Part shown: positions 17,320 to 26,571 of the stretch, one piece after another | Layout of the letters: each line of letters opens with the position of its first letter | How positions within the stretch are numbered: position 1 is the stretch's first letter | From: Neobacillus bataviensis | Lineage (GTDB): Bacteria; Bacillota; Bacilli; Bacillales_B; DSM-18226 | Direction of reading: 5' to 3' | Assembly (NCBI RefSeq): GCF_019969725.1 | Contig: NZ_JAHXYW010000009.1 | Coordinates: 159,274-223,273 of the forward strand | DNA: 64,000 nucleotides | Notes under the pieces: model-generated | What the model was told of the DNA's origin: nothing | Seen by the model: the letters and a program-made list of their open reading frames with translations, nothing else | Databases searched by the model: none | Program-made: the position numbers and the translations under genes

Positions 17320-18078
17320 ATGGATCAATTTGATTTAAGTAACAAGACTGCGATTGTAACTGGCGGAAACAGGGGGTTAGGACGGACAATCGCGTTAGCA
17401 CTGGCAGAAAGGGGAGCCAATGTAGTAGTAATAGGAAGAGATGAAGCAAGAAATAAACAAGTAGTTGCAGAAATTGAACAGCTAAATCGAAAAGCGATTA
17501 GTTTTTCTACAGATTTAAACAGTATAGACTCACTAAATGAAATGGTTGAAAATATAGCTTCCACTTTTGGAACAATTGATATATTAGTAAATAATGCAGG
17601 TACTTCGCAAACAAATTTTGCCTTAGGAGTTACAGAAGCGGAATGGGATAAAATCATGAATTTGAATGTGAAATCGTTATTTTTCTGTTCACAGGCGGTT
17701 GCAAAAATAATGAAAAATCAGGGCAAAGGAAAAATTATTAACGTTTCTTCCGTTGTTGGTGCAGTGGGAGATGTTGGAATAAGCCCATATACTGCCAGTA
17801 AAGCAGCTGTCATTAACTTAACAAGATCGCTTGCTTTAGAGTGGGCCAGGTATGGTATCCAAGTAAATGCAATAGGCCCGGCATATATTGAGACAGAAAT
17901 GAACCATGAGGAGTTAAGTAATCCTAAAGTTCGTGAAAAAATAATTGGTAAAACACCGATGAAAAGATTGGGAAATCCTGAAGAAATAGAGGGGGCCGTT
18001 CTTTTACTTGCATCAGATGCCAGCAGTTTTATCACCGGCCAAACGATCTTTGTTGATGGCGGATGGCTGGCACAGTAA
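17320..18078 (+). CDS. Short-chain dehydrogenase/reductase (FabG-like)
   Basis: 252 aa classical SDR. TGGNRGLG (cofactor loop), NNAG, the catalytic Ser in NVSSVVGAVG and YTASK (Tyr-x3-Lys), and the C-terminal GQTIFVDGG are all present. Family knowledge: NAD(P)-linked oxidation or reduction of a hydroxyl/keto group. It sits alone behind sigma-54 promoter 1, and promoter 2 follows it, so it is an independently expressed member of the island. AGGAGTG precedes the ATG by 9 bases. Substrate not deducible; a keto-intermediate of the pathway is likely. Confidence 0.9.
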   Translation: MDQFDLSNKTAIVTGGNRGLGRTIALALAERGANVVVIGRDEARNKQVVAEIEQLNRKAISFSTDLNSIDSLNEMVENIASTFGTIDILVNNAGTSQTNFALGVTEAEWDKIMNLNVKSLFFCSQAVAKIMKNQGKGKIINVSSVVGAVGDVGISPYTASKAAVINLTRSLALEWARYGIQVNAIGPAYIETEMNHEELSNPKVREKIIGKTPMKRLGNPEEIEGAVLLLASDASSFITGQTIFVDGGWLAQ

Positions 18079-18221
18079 ACAAATAGTAGGATTTTCTCTT
18101 TATTGAACTTTCTTAAAAAAGGTTTTTCTCGAAAATAGGAAAAATCGCAAAAGAATTCTTAATAACAATAAAAATCGGAAATTGATTTCTCTGAAAATTG
18201 GATATTCTCAATCAAATTATT

Positions 18222-18238
18222 TTGGCATGAATATTGCA
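18222..18238 (+). promoter_or_regulatory. Sigma-54 promoter 2
   Basis: TTGGCAT-GAATA-TTGCA with correct 12-base GG-GC spacing. The 17 bases are identical to those of promoter 3 (26655-26671). It lies 41 bases before the MBL-fold gene. Several TTTTCTC/GAAAA-type AT-rich dyads lie in the preceding 120 bases. Confidence 0.9.
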
Positions 18239-18278
18239 TAAACAAAAGTAAGGATTTCCAACAGGGAGGAGGCACCGG

Positions 18279-18917
18279 ATGAAGTCCTTAAAAATTCAAC
18301 CGTTTACATTGGGAAATCTGCAAACAAATAGCTATGTTATCTCGGATGAGGATTCTTTTTGCATCATTATTGATCCGGGTGAAAACCCCTTTGAATTAAT
18401 GGAATATATCGGTAATAGAAAAGTAGATTATATTTTATTAACCCATTGTCACTATGATCATATTGCCGGGGTAAATTTGCTAAAAAACAAAACGGATGCT
18501 TTGGTTGTTGCCCATCAGTTGGAAGCAGAGTGGCTGTTAGATCCCAATTTAAACGGATCAGCTAAAACGAACACACCTATTATCAGTGAGTGGCCAGACA
18601 TCTTATTAATTGGAGATGAATGGATTCAATGCGGTTCATTAAATATTAGAGCCATCCATTCTCCAGGACATTCCCCTGGCAGTACATGCTTTCTTATCAA
18701 TGAGGCTTATTTGTTTACAGGGGATACATTACTAGCGGGAGTTGTAGGGCCAACAAATCTTCCATTTGGAGATAGGGAACTGTTAAAGGAATCTATCAAA
18801 AACAAACTATTTAGTCTTCCGGGTGATTTCATCATCTATCCTGGACATGGTGAGACAACCACCCTTGAATTTGAAAGAAATTACAATTTGATGCCAAATA
18901 TGAAAACGTTTTACTGA
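18279..18917 (+). CDS. MBL-fold metallohydrolase (glyoxalase II-like)
   Basis: 212 aa, the size of YqgX/GloB-like hydrolases. The metal motif THCHYDH gives His56, His58, Asp60 and His61; the further ligands come from HSPGHSPGS, FTGDTLL and YPGHGE. Family knowledge: hydrolysis of thioesters such as S-lactoylglutathione-type or acyl-CoA compounds with two metal ions. It is the first gene behind sigma-54 promoter 2, ahead of the SDR and dehydrogenase complex genes, so a thioesterase or detoxification role in that pathway is plausible. GGGAGG precedes the ATG. Confidence 0.9.
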   Translation: MKSLKIQPFTLGNLQTNSYVISDEDSFCIIIDPGENPFELMEYIGNRKVDYILLTHCHYDHIAGVNLLKNKTDALVVAHQLEAEWLLDPNLNGSAKTNTPIISEWPDILLIGDEWIQCGSLNIRAIHSPGHSPGSTCFLINEAYLFTGDTLLAGVVGPTNLPFGDRELLKESIKNKLFSLPGDFIIYPGHGETTTLEFERNYNLMPNMKTFY

Positions 18918-19046
18918 TCGGATATTTTCATTGCAATCATATATTCTCATTTAAAAAAGACCCTCCTGTCTTTTACCTATTGGAAGTTATCAATCAGTTA
19001 GCAATCCAGCTTTACATAAAAAAATATTAGAAAAGGAGAGAGTTTA

Positions 19047-19814
19047 ATGAGATTAAAAGACAAGGTAGCCATCATTACTGGTGCTGGCAGCGGGCAGGGA
19101 AAGGCTTCAGCAAAATTATTTGCACAAGAAGGAGCCCATGTGATTATTGCCGAATGGAATGAAGAGAATGGAAAACAGGTTGAACAAGAAATTAGGGATG
19201 CAGGCTTCAATGCTGTATTTATGAAAACGGATGTTTCGAATGAAGAAAATGTTCGTGCTGTCGTTGAGCAAACCGTCGAACAATTCGGCCGGATTGATAT
19301 CCTCTTTAATAATGCAGGGATCGGATTTTCAGCGCGATCAAAATACACCATGTCTTCGCTTCTAAAAACACCTTTGGAAGATTGGAATCAAATCTTGGCA
19401 ATCAATTTGAATGGGGTTTACCACATGTCAAAGTATGTTCTCCCTATCATGATTAACCAAGAAAGCGGCAGCATTGTCAATAATTCCTCCTTAAATGGAA
19501 TTCAAGGTGTAACAGGGGCTGATGCCTATACTGCCGCAAAAGGAGGCGTTGTCGCCTTGACAAGGGTCATGGCAGCAGATTATGGAAAACATAATATTCG
19601 CGTCAATTGTATTTGCCCAGGTGCGATCGATACACCAATGATTGCTGAGGTACTTCAAAATGAAAAGTTCACAGAGAGCTTTACAGCGAACCCTCTTGGG
19701 AGAGTAGGGAAACCTGAGGAAATCGCAAATGCAGCACTGTTTTTAGCATCTGATGAATCAAGCTACATTACAGGTTTAATTATGCCAGTTGATGGTGGAT
19801 TGAATGCTATTTAA
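19047..19814 (+). CDS. Short-chain dehydrogenase/reductase, paralogue of 46119
   Basis: 255 aa classical SDR: TGAGSGQGKAS, DVSNEENV, NNAG, NNSSLNGIQG (catalytic Ser), YTAAK and the C-terminal ITGLIMPVDGG. It is collinear with the SDR at 46119-46886, which has the same length and sits in the same position before E1 alpha in the second cluster. That strongly suggests both act in the same step next to the 2-oxoacid dehydrogenase, for example oxidising a 2-hydroxyacid, diol or acyloin to its keto substrate. AAAGGAGAG precedes the ATG by 7 bases. Confidence 0.92.
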   Translation: MRLKDKVAIITGAGSGQGKASAKLFAQEGAHVIIAEWNEENGKQVEQEIRDAGFNAVFMKTDVSNEENVRAVVEQTVEQFGRIDILFNNAGIGFSARSKYTMSSLLKTPLEDWNQILAINLNGVYHMSKYVLPIMINQESGSIVNNSSLNGIQGVTGADAYTAAKGGVVALTRVMAADYGKHNIRVNCICPGAIDTPMIAEVLQNEKFTESFTANPLGRVGKPEEIANAALFLASDESSYITGLIMPVDGGLNAI

Positions 19815-19832
19815 AAAATCTGGATAACAGAA

Positions 19833-19851
19833 AGTCTAACTTTCTTAGACT
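19833..19851 (+). other. Intercistronic hairpin
   Basis: AGTCTAA-CTTTC-TTAGACT, a perfect 7-bp stem between the SDR and E1 alpha genes with no T-run after it. Possible RNA processing or stability element. Confidence 0.5.
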
Positions 19852-19931
19852 AATAGAAAGGATGTTAGGTTTTTAGTTCAGAATTTTATGGCTATTTGAA
19901 AACTTTGATATTATTAAAAGGAGTGATATTC

Positions 19932-20936
19932 GTGGCTAAAATCTATGAAAAAGAAATTAATTTAAATGATTATAGTAAGGAAGTATTACTTGATTTTTAT
20001 CAAACAATGGTAAGGATTAGAAGGTTCGATGAAAATTTAATCCAGTTAATGCAAGAGGGAAAAGTTTCAGGATTCTACCACTCTGGTATTGGATCTGAGG
20101 GAGTATCGGCTGGTTCCATCACCCAGAATCTTCGTGATGAAGATTACATTTATTATAATCATCGCGGCTGTAACCAGAAAATCGCCAAGGGAGTACCGCT
20201 TTCAAAACTATATGGAGACTTTTTGGGAACAATCGAGGGTACGACAAAAGGATTAGGTGCAGGAATCGTTCACAGTGCAGACCCTTCCAGAGGAGTTTTA
20301 GGTCAGGCGGGAACAATTGGCTCCCAGCTCGGAATTAGCGTAGGTACAGCCTACTCCTCCAAATTCAACGGAACAGATCAAGTCACAATGGTTTATTTTG
20401 GGGATGGCGCAGCTTCAAGGGAACCATTACACGGATCATTAAACTGGTCAGGTCTCTATAAACTACCAATCATTTATATCTGCGAAAACAATGAGTATGC
20501 CATTTCTTGTCATGTATCGGAAACCCATTCTGTTAAAGAGCATATCGCCGATTGGGCAGAAGGTTATGGCATTCCGAACTGTGTTGTCGATGGAAATGAT
20601 GTACTGCTAATGCATGAAGCTGTAAAAGAAGCCGTTGAGAGAGCAAAAAGAGGGGAAGGCCCAACCTTTATTGAAGCAAAAACGTTCCGTCACCGCGGCC
20701 ACTTTGAAGGCGACCCTTATGATTATGTGAATCCAGAAGTGTTACAAGACTGGAAAGAAAATCGAGACCCTATTAAAAATTATAAAGCTAAATTACTAGA
20801 TGAAGGAATTTGTACAGAAGAGGAAATACTAGAATTGGAAAACCAAGTGGATGCAGAAATTGCAGAAGCCATCAAAAAAGCAGAAGAGTCACCGCTGCCG
20901 GATCCAGAAAGAATTTATGAAGGATTATTCGCTTAA
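19932..20936 (+). CDS. Thiamine-diphosphate 2-oxoacid (acetoin-type) dehydrogenase E1 alpha
   Basis: 334 aa, the length of AcoA-type E1 alpha. The TPP/Mg motif is GDGAASREPLHGSLNW ending in ICENNEY. The phosphorylation-loop-like TFRHRGHFEGDPYDY is intact. AcoA and PDH E1 alpha usually have HRGHG where this protein has HRGCNQ, and the GKGGSMH stretch is GLGAGIVH, so this is a divergent subfamily. With E1 beta it decarboxylates the keto substrate and passes the acyl group to E2. GTG start at 19932 with AAAAGGAGTG 5 bases before it. It lies in the MBL-SDR-E1-E2-ADH operon. Acetoin is the best guess from the AcoR-like activator and ADH, but not certain. Confidence 0.9.
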   Translation: MAKIYEKEINLNDYSKEVLLDFYQTMVRIRRFDENLIQLMQEGKVSGFYHSGIGSEGVSAGSITQNLRDEDYIYYNHRGCNQKIAKGVPLSKLYGDFLGTIEGTTKGLGAGIVHSADPSRGVLGQAGTIGSQLGISVGTAYSSKFNGTDQVTMVYFGDGAASREPLHGSLNWSGLYKLPIIYICENNEYAISCHVSETHSVKEHIADWAEGYGIPNCVVDGNDVLLMHEAVKEAVERAKRGEGPTFIEAKTFRHRGHFEGDPYDYVNPEVLQDWKENRDPIKNYKAKLLDEGICTEEEILELENQVDAEIAEAIKKAEESPLPDPERIYEGLFA

Positions 20937-20946
20937 GGGGGAGTAA

Positions 20947-21957
20947 ATGATGACAACATTATCTGAAGGTAAAGTAAAAGTGAAAACACTTACAATGCGT
21001 CAAGCGATTAATGAAGCTCTTTCGGAAGAAATGGAACGCGACACTAGCACTATATTATTCGGGGAAGATGTAGGCAAGTTCGGCGGTGTGTTTGGCGTCA
21101 CACAGGGACTTCATGAAAAATTCGGTCCAAGAGTCTTTGATACTCCAATTGCGGAGACTACGATTGTTGCTGCTGCTTTGGGGATGGCCATTACAGGGGG
21201 ACTCCGCCCGATTCCGGAACTGCAATTTGGCGATTTTGTCGGCGTGGCCTTTGACGAGGTCTTCCATAAGCTTGGAAAATGGCGCTGGATGCATGGCGGT
21301 CAAATGGAAATTCCCGTTACTTTACGCTTGCCAGTAGGTATTGCTGGAGGTGCTGGACCAGAGCATTCACAAAGTCCGCAAGCCATTTTTATGCATGCAC
21401 CTGGTTTACAAATTGTGGTACCTTCCACTCCATATGATGCAAAAGGCTTATTAAAAGCAGCGATCCGGGAAAATAATCCGGTCCTCTTCTTTGAACATAA
21501 AGTTTTATATGATGTAAAAGGCGAAGTACCTGAGGAAGAATATATCATTCCATTAGGTAAAGCGGATGTAAAACGAGAAGGAAGCGATGTTACTATTATT
21601 GCAACAGCCCTTCAGGTCCACACCGCTTTAAATGCAGCGAAAACCTTATCAGAACAAGGCGTAGAGGCTGAAGTCATTGACCCTCGTACCTTGGCACCGC
21701 TTGATATGGAAACCATTTTAGCTTCAGTCCGGAAGACAGGACGCGTCCTCATCGTACATGAAGAGCCAAAAACAGGCGGGTGTGGTGCAGAAATTGCAGC
21801 GCAAATTGCAGATGAAGCACTATTTGATCTGCAAGCCCCAATCAAAAGAATTGGAAGTCCAGACGTACCAATCGCTCAGAGCATTTACCTTGAACAGTTT
21901 TACAGACCTAGTGAACAGCAAATTCTCGATACAGTGAAGGAATTAATGGAATACTAG
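20947..21957 (+). CDS. 2-oxoacid (acetoin-type) dehydrogenase E1 beta
   Basis: 336 aa. Transketolase pyrimidine domain with GEDVGKFGGVFGVT, the E1 beta stretch PIPELQFGDFVGVAFDE, GGAGPEHSQS and VPSTPYDAKGLLKAAIR, followed by the C-terminal transketolase domain (ATALQVHTALNAAK, VIDPRTLAPLD). It forms the a2b2 heterotetramer with the preceding E1 alpha, whose stop is 10 bases upstream. Two adjacent ATGs are possible; the first follows GGGGGAG. A paralogue lies at 47951. Confidence 0.95.
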   Translation: MMTTLSEGKVKVKTLTMRQAINEALSEEMERDTSTILFGEDVGKFGGVFGVTQGLHEKFGPRVFDTPIAETTIVAAALGMAITGGLRPIPELQFGDFVGVAFDEVFHKLGKWRWMHGGQMEIPVTLRLPVGIAGGAGPEHSQSPQAIFMHAPGLQIVVPSTPYDAKGLLKAAIRENNPVLFFEHKVLYDVKGEVPEEEYIIPLGKADVKREGSDVTIIATALQVHTALNAAKTLSEQGVEAEVIDPRTLAPLDMETILASVRKTGRVLIVHEEPKTGGCGAEIAAQIADEALFDLQAPIKRIGSPDVPIAQSIYLEQFYRPSEQQILDTVKELMEY

Positions 21958-21967
21958 AAAAGTAGAA

Positions 21968-22004
21968 GGCATGTACCTAACCTACTAGGGTTAGGTACCA
22001 TGCC
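21968..22004 (+). other. Strong intercistronic hairpin between E1 beta and E2
   Basis: GGCATG-TACCTAACC (21968-21982) pairs with GGTTAGGTA-C-CATGCC (21989-22004), a 15-bp stem with one bulge and no T-run. It may set the E1:E2 transcript ratio. Confidence 0.6.
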
Positions 22005-22071
22005 ATCATAGTTTCAGTGAAATTATTTTTTAGACATCGATTTTTTATTAAATCATAGAGGAGATGACGAT

Positions 22072-23235
22072 ATGTACGAGGTAAAAATGCCGCGCTTAGG
22101 CGTAACCATGCAGAACGGAACTGTATCAAATTGGATTTATGAGGAAGGCGATACAGTTGAAAAAGGTGATTATTTATTTGAATTAGAAACAGAAAAATCT
22201 ACCTTGGAAATAGAGTCACAAACGTCAGGAGTTTTGAAAAAAATCATTATTCCAGAGGGTGAGGAAGTACCAGTAAATACGGTGATTGCCATCATCGCAG
22301 CTGAAGATGAAGAAGTTGATTTATCCGTTTACACAAAAAGCAACACTTCAAATGAAGAAGTGGCTGCGGCAGTCGAAGCACTACAGCCAGCTGTTGCGAC
22401 AAAACAACCTGAAGTTCAAACCAGCAAGGGAGCAGTTTCACCTAAAGCCCGTAAGCTTGCAAAAGAACTTGGTGTAGCGGTTGAAAATCTGGTAGGAACA
22501 GGAAAAAACGGCTTGATCACCGAAGACAATGTCAGACAGGCGGCAAGTACAAATACTTCTATTAAAATTAAAGAGAAGATTGCTTTAAATAATATCAAAC
22601 GGGCAATGTCAGAAAATATGCTCGAAAGCTGGAGAAATGTTCCTCAATTTACACAAATGGTATCCGTGAATATGGAAAAGGTTTTAAGTGCGAAAAAAGA
22701 ATTAGAAGGCGTGTCCCTAAACGATATTCTTGTCAAAGCTGTTAGTAAGGCTGTTAAGACCAATCCAATTGTAAACAGCAGGCTGGAAGAAAATCAAATC
22801 GTTGTTTTTGATGAGGTCAATATTTCCGTTGCCGTAAATAGTCAGCATGGTTTAGTGGTTCCTGTTGTCAAAAATACAGAAAACAAATCAGTAGCGGAGA
22901 TTGCTAAGGAAATAAGAAGTTTAGCGCAAAAGGCTGAACAGAACCAATTGACATTAAACGATTATTCAAATGGTACTATCACGGTCTCCAATCTTGGCAG
23001 TTTAGGAATTGAAACTGGCACACCGATTATTAATGCACCACAATCCACCCTGGTTTTTGCCGGTGCTATTCGAAAGACTCCAGTGGTGAATGAAAACAAT
23101 GAAATCGTTGTGGAACCTATTATGACGCTTTCTATTTGTTATGACCACCGTTTTATTGATGGTGTTACGGGAGCAAAATTCACAAATGAAGTGAAGAATG
23201 TTTTAGAAAATCTAACAGCGGACGGATTACTGTAA
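22072..23235 (+). CDS. Dihydrolipoamide acyltransferase E2
   Basis: 387 aa. One lipoyl domain with the modified Lys42 in ETEKSTLEI, a peripheral-subunit-binding domain (SPKARKLAKELGVAVENL near 120-155) and the acyltransferase domain ending in ICYDHRFIDG with His359 and Asp363 as the catalytic pair. Family knowledge: carries the acyl group from E1 to CoA and forms the complex core. It is the only E2 in the window, although there are two E1 pairs, so both may use it. AGGAGATG precedes the ATG. Confidence 0.95.
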   Translation: MYEVKMPRLGVTMQNGTVSNWIYEEGDTVEKGDYLFELETEKSTLEIESQTSGVLKKIIIPEGEEVPVNTVIAIIAAEDEEVDLSVYTKSNTSNEEVAAAVEALQPAVATKQPEVQTSKGAVSPKARKLAKELGVAVENLVGTGKNGLITEDNVRQAASTNTSIKIKEKIALNNIKRAMSENMLESWRNVPQFTQMVSVNMEKVLSAKKELEGVSLNDILVKAVSKAVKTNPIVNSRLEENQIVVFDEVNISVAVNSQHGLVVPVVKNTENKSVAEIAKEIRSLAQKAEQNQLTLNDYSNGTITVSNLGSLGIETGTPIINAPQSTLVFAGAIRKTPVVNENNEIVVEPIMTLSICYDHRFIDGVTGAKFTNEVKNVLENLTADGLL

Positions 23236-23258
23236 GAGGAAACTCTTACAGTTTTCTT
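23230..23258 (+). terminator. Terminator or attenuator at the E2 stop codon
   Basis: CTGTAAGAG-GAAA-CTCTTACAG followed by TTTTCTTT: a 9-bp stem with a GNRA tetraloop that overlaps the E2 stop codon. The ADH gene begins only 36 bases later, so it probably lowers rather than stops transcription into ADH. Confidence 0.75.
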
Positions 23259-23293
23259 TCATCGTTATTGTTTGATTATAGGGGGTGCGGCCA

Positions 23294-24349
23294 TTGAGCA
23301 CGATGAAAGCAGCAGTTTATTATGGACCGCGGGATATAAGAGTTGAATCCATCGATATTCCTGAAGTTGGTGTGAATGATATCTTATTAAAGGTCAACGC
23401 ATGCGGCATTTGCGGATCGGATGTTCACAGCTACGGAACAGGATTATATATCCAAAAGGGACAAATTATGGGACATGAATTTTCTGGGGAAGTTGTCAAG
23501 GTTGGCCAGAATGTAAAGGATATTCATGTGGGAGAAAGAGGTACAGGTTTTTATACAAAGTTTTGCGGCTCCTGTTATTGGTGCAGAAATAAACAATATG
23601 TCCTTTGCCCAAACCTATTTAAGGAATCAACAGGGTACGGTCTCCAGGGGGCGTTTGCTGAATATTTATTAATTCCTAATGCAAGGAAAAATATTTCCTT
23701 TTATCAGGTTCCTGATGACATGGATACGTTTACGGCAGCAACCATTGAGCCAGTGTCAGTTGCCGCTCATACGGTAGCTCAGTGTCAGCCAAATAAAGAG
23801 GATAAAGTAGTCATTATGGGGGCAGGATTAATCGGAAATGCTGTTATGCAAATTTTTAAAGCTTACGAAGTCGAGACACTTGTCGTTACAGAAATTTCGG
23901 AGCTTCGCCTAGATTTAGCCAAAAGATCTGGAGCTGACTACGTAATCCACGCCCTAAAAGAAAATGTAATGGAACGTGTCAAAGAACTGGTCGGTGTCGG
24001 ACCCTATCACTTTAATGAAGGGGCAATGGCAGATATTGTCGTCGACGCTGCCGGAGCACCAACTGCTGTGGAACAGTCATTTGAAATGGTAAGAAGTGGC
24101 GGAACGATTGCCTTTGTGGGCCTTCCTGAAAAAAAAGCGGCCCTCGATATCACGAAAATTGTTCACAAAACACCGAGAATTATGGGCTGTTTAGGAGGAA
24201 ATTTCGCGAAATCTATCGAATTACTAAAGAGTAATAGAGTAAAGACCAGAGATTTAGTTACACACGTCTATTCCATAGATTATGCCAAAGAAGCTTTCGA
24301 AACACAGATGAAACCCAAAGATTCAGTAAAAGTCATGATAGAATTTTAA
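23294..24349 (+). CDS. Zinc-dependent medium-chain alcohol dehydrogenase (2,3-butanediol dehydrogenase-like)
   Basis: 351 aa. Catalytic zinc motif CGICGSDVH and GHEFSGEV, structural-zinc cysteines in FCGSCYWCRNKQYVLCPN, and the Rossmann motif VIMGAGLIGNAV. This resembles butanediol/sorbitol dehydrogenases. The TTG at 23294 is chosen because it aligns with the ATG of the paralogue at 48941 (MSxxMKAAVYY) and follows GGGGGTG. Likely reaction: NAD-linked oxidation of a secondary alcohol or diol to the keto compound used by the 2-oxoacid/acetoin dehydrogenase. A fragment of a third relative lies at 50166-50253. Confidence 0.92.
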   Translation: MSTMKAAVYYGPRDIRVESIDIPEVGVNDILLKVNACGICGSDVHSYGTGLYIQKGQIMGHEFSGEVVKVGQNVKDIHVGERGTGFYTKFCGSCYWCRNKQYVLCPNLFKESTGYGLQGAFAEYLLIPNARKNISFYQVPDDMDTFTAATIEPVSVAAHTVAQCQPNKEDKVVIMGAGLIGNAVMQIFKAYEVETLVVTEISELRLDLAKRSGADYVIHALKENVMERVKELVGVGPYHFNEGAMADIVVDAAGAPTAVEQSFEMVRSGGTIAFVGLPEKKAALDITKIVHKTPRIMGCLGGNFAKSIELLKSNRVKTRDLVTHVYSIDYAKEAFETQMKPKDSVKVMIEF

Positions 24350-24377
24350 CCTTGATTTTTTTAAAATAGGATTCACC

Positions 24378-24473
24378 CAAAACAGGGGATCTAATGTGGG
24401 AGGAACTGTTGTTAGAAAGCTAATAATTGTTATATCTCAGTGTTTAGAACCTGCTTTTTGGAGAGTGATGAAC
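24378..24473 (+). promoter_or_regulatory. Conserved leader of AcoR-like activator 1
   Basis: Two blocks are shared with the region before the second activator (50287-50377): a GGGATCTA-TGTGG block and a TTTAGAACCT-CT-TTTGGAGAG block that includes the ribosome binding site. Conservation in non-coding DNA suggests either recent duplication or a shared regulatory leader. Confidence 0.45.
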
Positions 24474-26459
24474 GTGACTAATATTTACGAATATAAAACG
24501 CACTATCGTTCGACGGAGATAACTGATAGAGAAAGATTATTACAAAAAGCTTGGGCGGATTTCTTTAAGAAGGGAATCGTTCTTGACGGAATTCGTCCTC
24601 TTATTGTGACTTCTTGGAAACGTTCCCAAAACTATGGTTTGGTATCGAGTGTCATTCAAGCTCCGATCTGTTCTCCAAAGGTTATGATAAAAAAACAAGA
24701 AGAAAACAAAGAAATTTTAGCCTTGATCCGTCCCTTTATGGATGATTTGTTTGATATTGTAAAAGGAACAGACAGCCTCATTGCCTTTTCAGATAAAGAC
24801 GGGGTCGTATTAGACCTATGCGGCGACAGTGAAATTGCCATCAATGCAGCTTCTGTGAACTTTACAATCGGGGCAAATATGAGTGAAAAATGGGCTGGAA
24901 CGAATTCCATCGGGCTGGCAATGGAACATGGAAAAGCGGTTCAAGTAGTTGGTGCAGAACATTATAGTACCATTTGGCATACTTCCCATTGTTCTAGCGC
25001 TCCGATAAAAGACCCGTATACGGACGAAATGATCGGAGTCATTACTTTAATAGGATACGTAAGGTCCGCCCATCCTCATTCTCTTGGTCTTGTAAAAACA
25101 GCGGCTGATACCATCGCGAAGTTAATTGAGCGAAAAGGGATCAAAAAAGAAACCTATATGCTTAGTAATTTCTTTAGCGCAGCCATTGATACCATTTCTG
25201 ATGGAATTATGATTGTTAACCGTTCTGGTGAAATTGTCCGGATCAATAAGATTGCCGCCCACTTGTTAAAAATCCCGGTAATGGAGAACATCAAATGGAA
25301 ATTCAGTGATATCGAGCATTTAAGGCCCCTTTCCCGTTTTTTTGAGGAAGCCGTGAATGGGAATGAAGTCATCCTGCAGAATGAGATTAATCTGGTTAAC
25401 GAGGAGAAGTATAAAATATTATTTACCTCGCGAAGAATTATGGTCGAAGGTGAGCATTTAGGCAACATTCTCATCTTAAAAAAGAAAAAACATAACAAGG
25501 AAATCACAAAGTTAACCGCAAAATATACCTTTTCATCATTAATTGGTGAAGATTCTGAGTTTAAGAGGGCCATAAAATTAGCGGCAAAAGCAGCGGGTAC
25601 GGATAAAAGTGTCCTCATTATTGGTGAAAGTGGAACAGGAAAAGAACTTTTTGCTCAATCAATTCATAATGAAAGTACCAGGCAATCCGGCCCGTTTATT
25701 GCCATTAATACGGCGGCCTTTCCTAAGGATCTCATTGCCAGTGAGCTGTTCGGCTATGCGGAGGGTGCTTTTACAAATGCCGTGAAGGGCGGTAAAAAAG
25801 GAAAGTTTGAAGAAGCAAATGGAGGCACGATCTTTCTTGATGAAATTGGGGATATGCCTTTAGAATTGCAAGCACATTTACTTCGGGTTTTAGAGGAAAA
25901 AGAGGTAACACCTGTTGGTTCTAGTTTTTCAAAACCAATAGACATTCGCATCCTTGCGGCTACTAATAAAGATTTATTTAAATTAGTAAAAGAAAATAAA
26001 TTTCGTTTGGATTTGTATTATCGCTTAAACGTCATTTCAATCAATATCCCATCCTTACAAAAACGCAAACAGGATATTGAATTATTGGCTAATTACTTTC
26101 TGCCTACAAAGACTTTAAGTCCCGGGATATTAAAGTATTTTTATGAATATGAGTGGCCTGGCAATCTAAGAGAAATGAAAAATGTAATGGAACAAATCGA
26201 CATTTTTTGTGATGATTCCATCGTTACGGAAGAATATTTGCCTGATTATATAGCCCGGCAATTTGAGGATAAAAATTGGGGAGAAACTCTTTATCAGTCT
26301 GTCACCAATGATGCAAGAAGAGAAACGATGGTCATCGCGCTGAATAATAGCAAAAGTGTGGTAGAAGCTGCTAATAAACTAGGCGTGTCTTCAAGTACAT
26401 TTTATCGATGGGCAAGTGACTATCAAATCAATATAAAAGATTACATAAAAAAACAATAA
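24474..26459 (+). CDS. Sigma-54-dependent activator, AcoR-like (1)
   Basis: 661 aa. N-terminal GAF-type sensor region (about 50-210, including SEKWAGTNSIGLA and EHYSTIWHTSHCSSAPI), a PAS-like segment (225-345), the AAA+ domain with GESGTGKE (near 384), FLDEIGDMP, ATNKDLF and DLYYRLNVI, and a Fis-type HTH at the end (VVEAANKLGVSSSTFYRW). The loop that contacts sigma-54, usually GAFTGA, reads GAFTNA at 431-436. Family knowledge: AcoR/AcxR-type activators respond to acetoin or ketones and drive sigma-54 promoters. GTG at 24474 aligns with the ATG of the same-length paralogue at 50378; both follow GGAGAG by 8 bases. Probable activator of several promoters here. Confidence 0.93.
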   Translation: MTNIYEYKTHYRSTEITDRERLLQKAWADFFKKGIVLDGIRPLIVTSWKRSQNYGLVSSVIQAPICSPKVMIKKQEENKEILALIRPFMDDLFDIVKGTDSLIAFSDKDGVVLDLCGDSEIAINAASVNFTIGANMSEKWAGTNSIGLAMEHGKAVQVVGAEHYSTIWHTSHCSSAPIKDPYTDEMIGVITLIGYVRSAHPHSLGLVKTAADTIAKLIERKGIKKETYMLSNFFSAAIDTISDGIMIVNRSGEIVRINKIAAHLLKIPVMENIKWKFSDIEHLRPLSRFFEEAVNGNEVILQNEINLVNEEKYKILFTSRRIMVEGEHLGNILILKKKKHNKEITKLTAKYTFSSLIGEDSEFKRAIKLAAKAAGTDKSVLIIGESGTGKELFAQSIHNESTRQSGPFIAINTAAFPKDLIASELFGYAEGAFTNAVKGGKKGKFEEANGGTIFLDEIGDMPLELQAHLLRVLEEKEVTPVGSSFSKPIDIRILAATNKDLFKLVKENKFRLDLYYRLNVISINIPSLQKRKQDIELLANYFLPTKTLSPGILKYFYEYEWPGNLREMKNVMEQIDIFCDDSIVTEEYLPDYIARQFEDKNWGETLYQSVTNDARRETMVIALNNSKSVVEAANKLGVSSSTFYRWASDYQINIKDYIKKQ

Positions 26460-26472
26460 AATTCTACAGTTT

Positions 26473-26528
26473 AAAGAAAGTCCTATGAGCGGAAAAATTC
26501 CCAACTCATAAAGGACTTTCTTTTTTTT
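26473..26528 (+). terminator. Terminator after activator 1
   Basis: AAAGAAAGTCCT plus ATGAG pairs with CTCAT plus AGGACTTTCTTT, followed by a long T-run. It closes the first cluster. Confidence 0.9.
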
Positions 26529-26571
26529 CGATATTTTTTTCTAAAAAACTACATTAAAACAGCAATTATAA

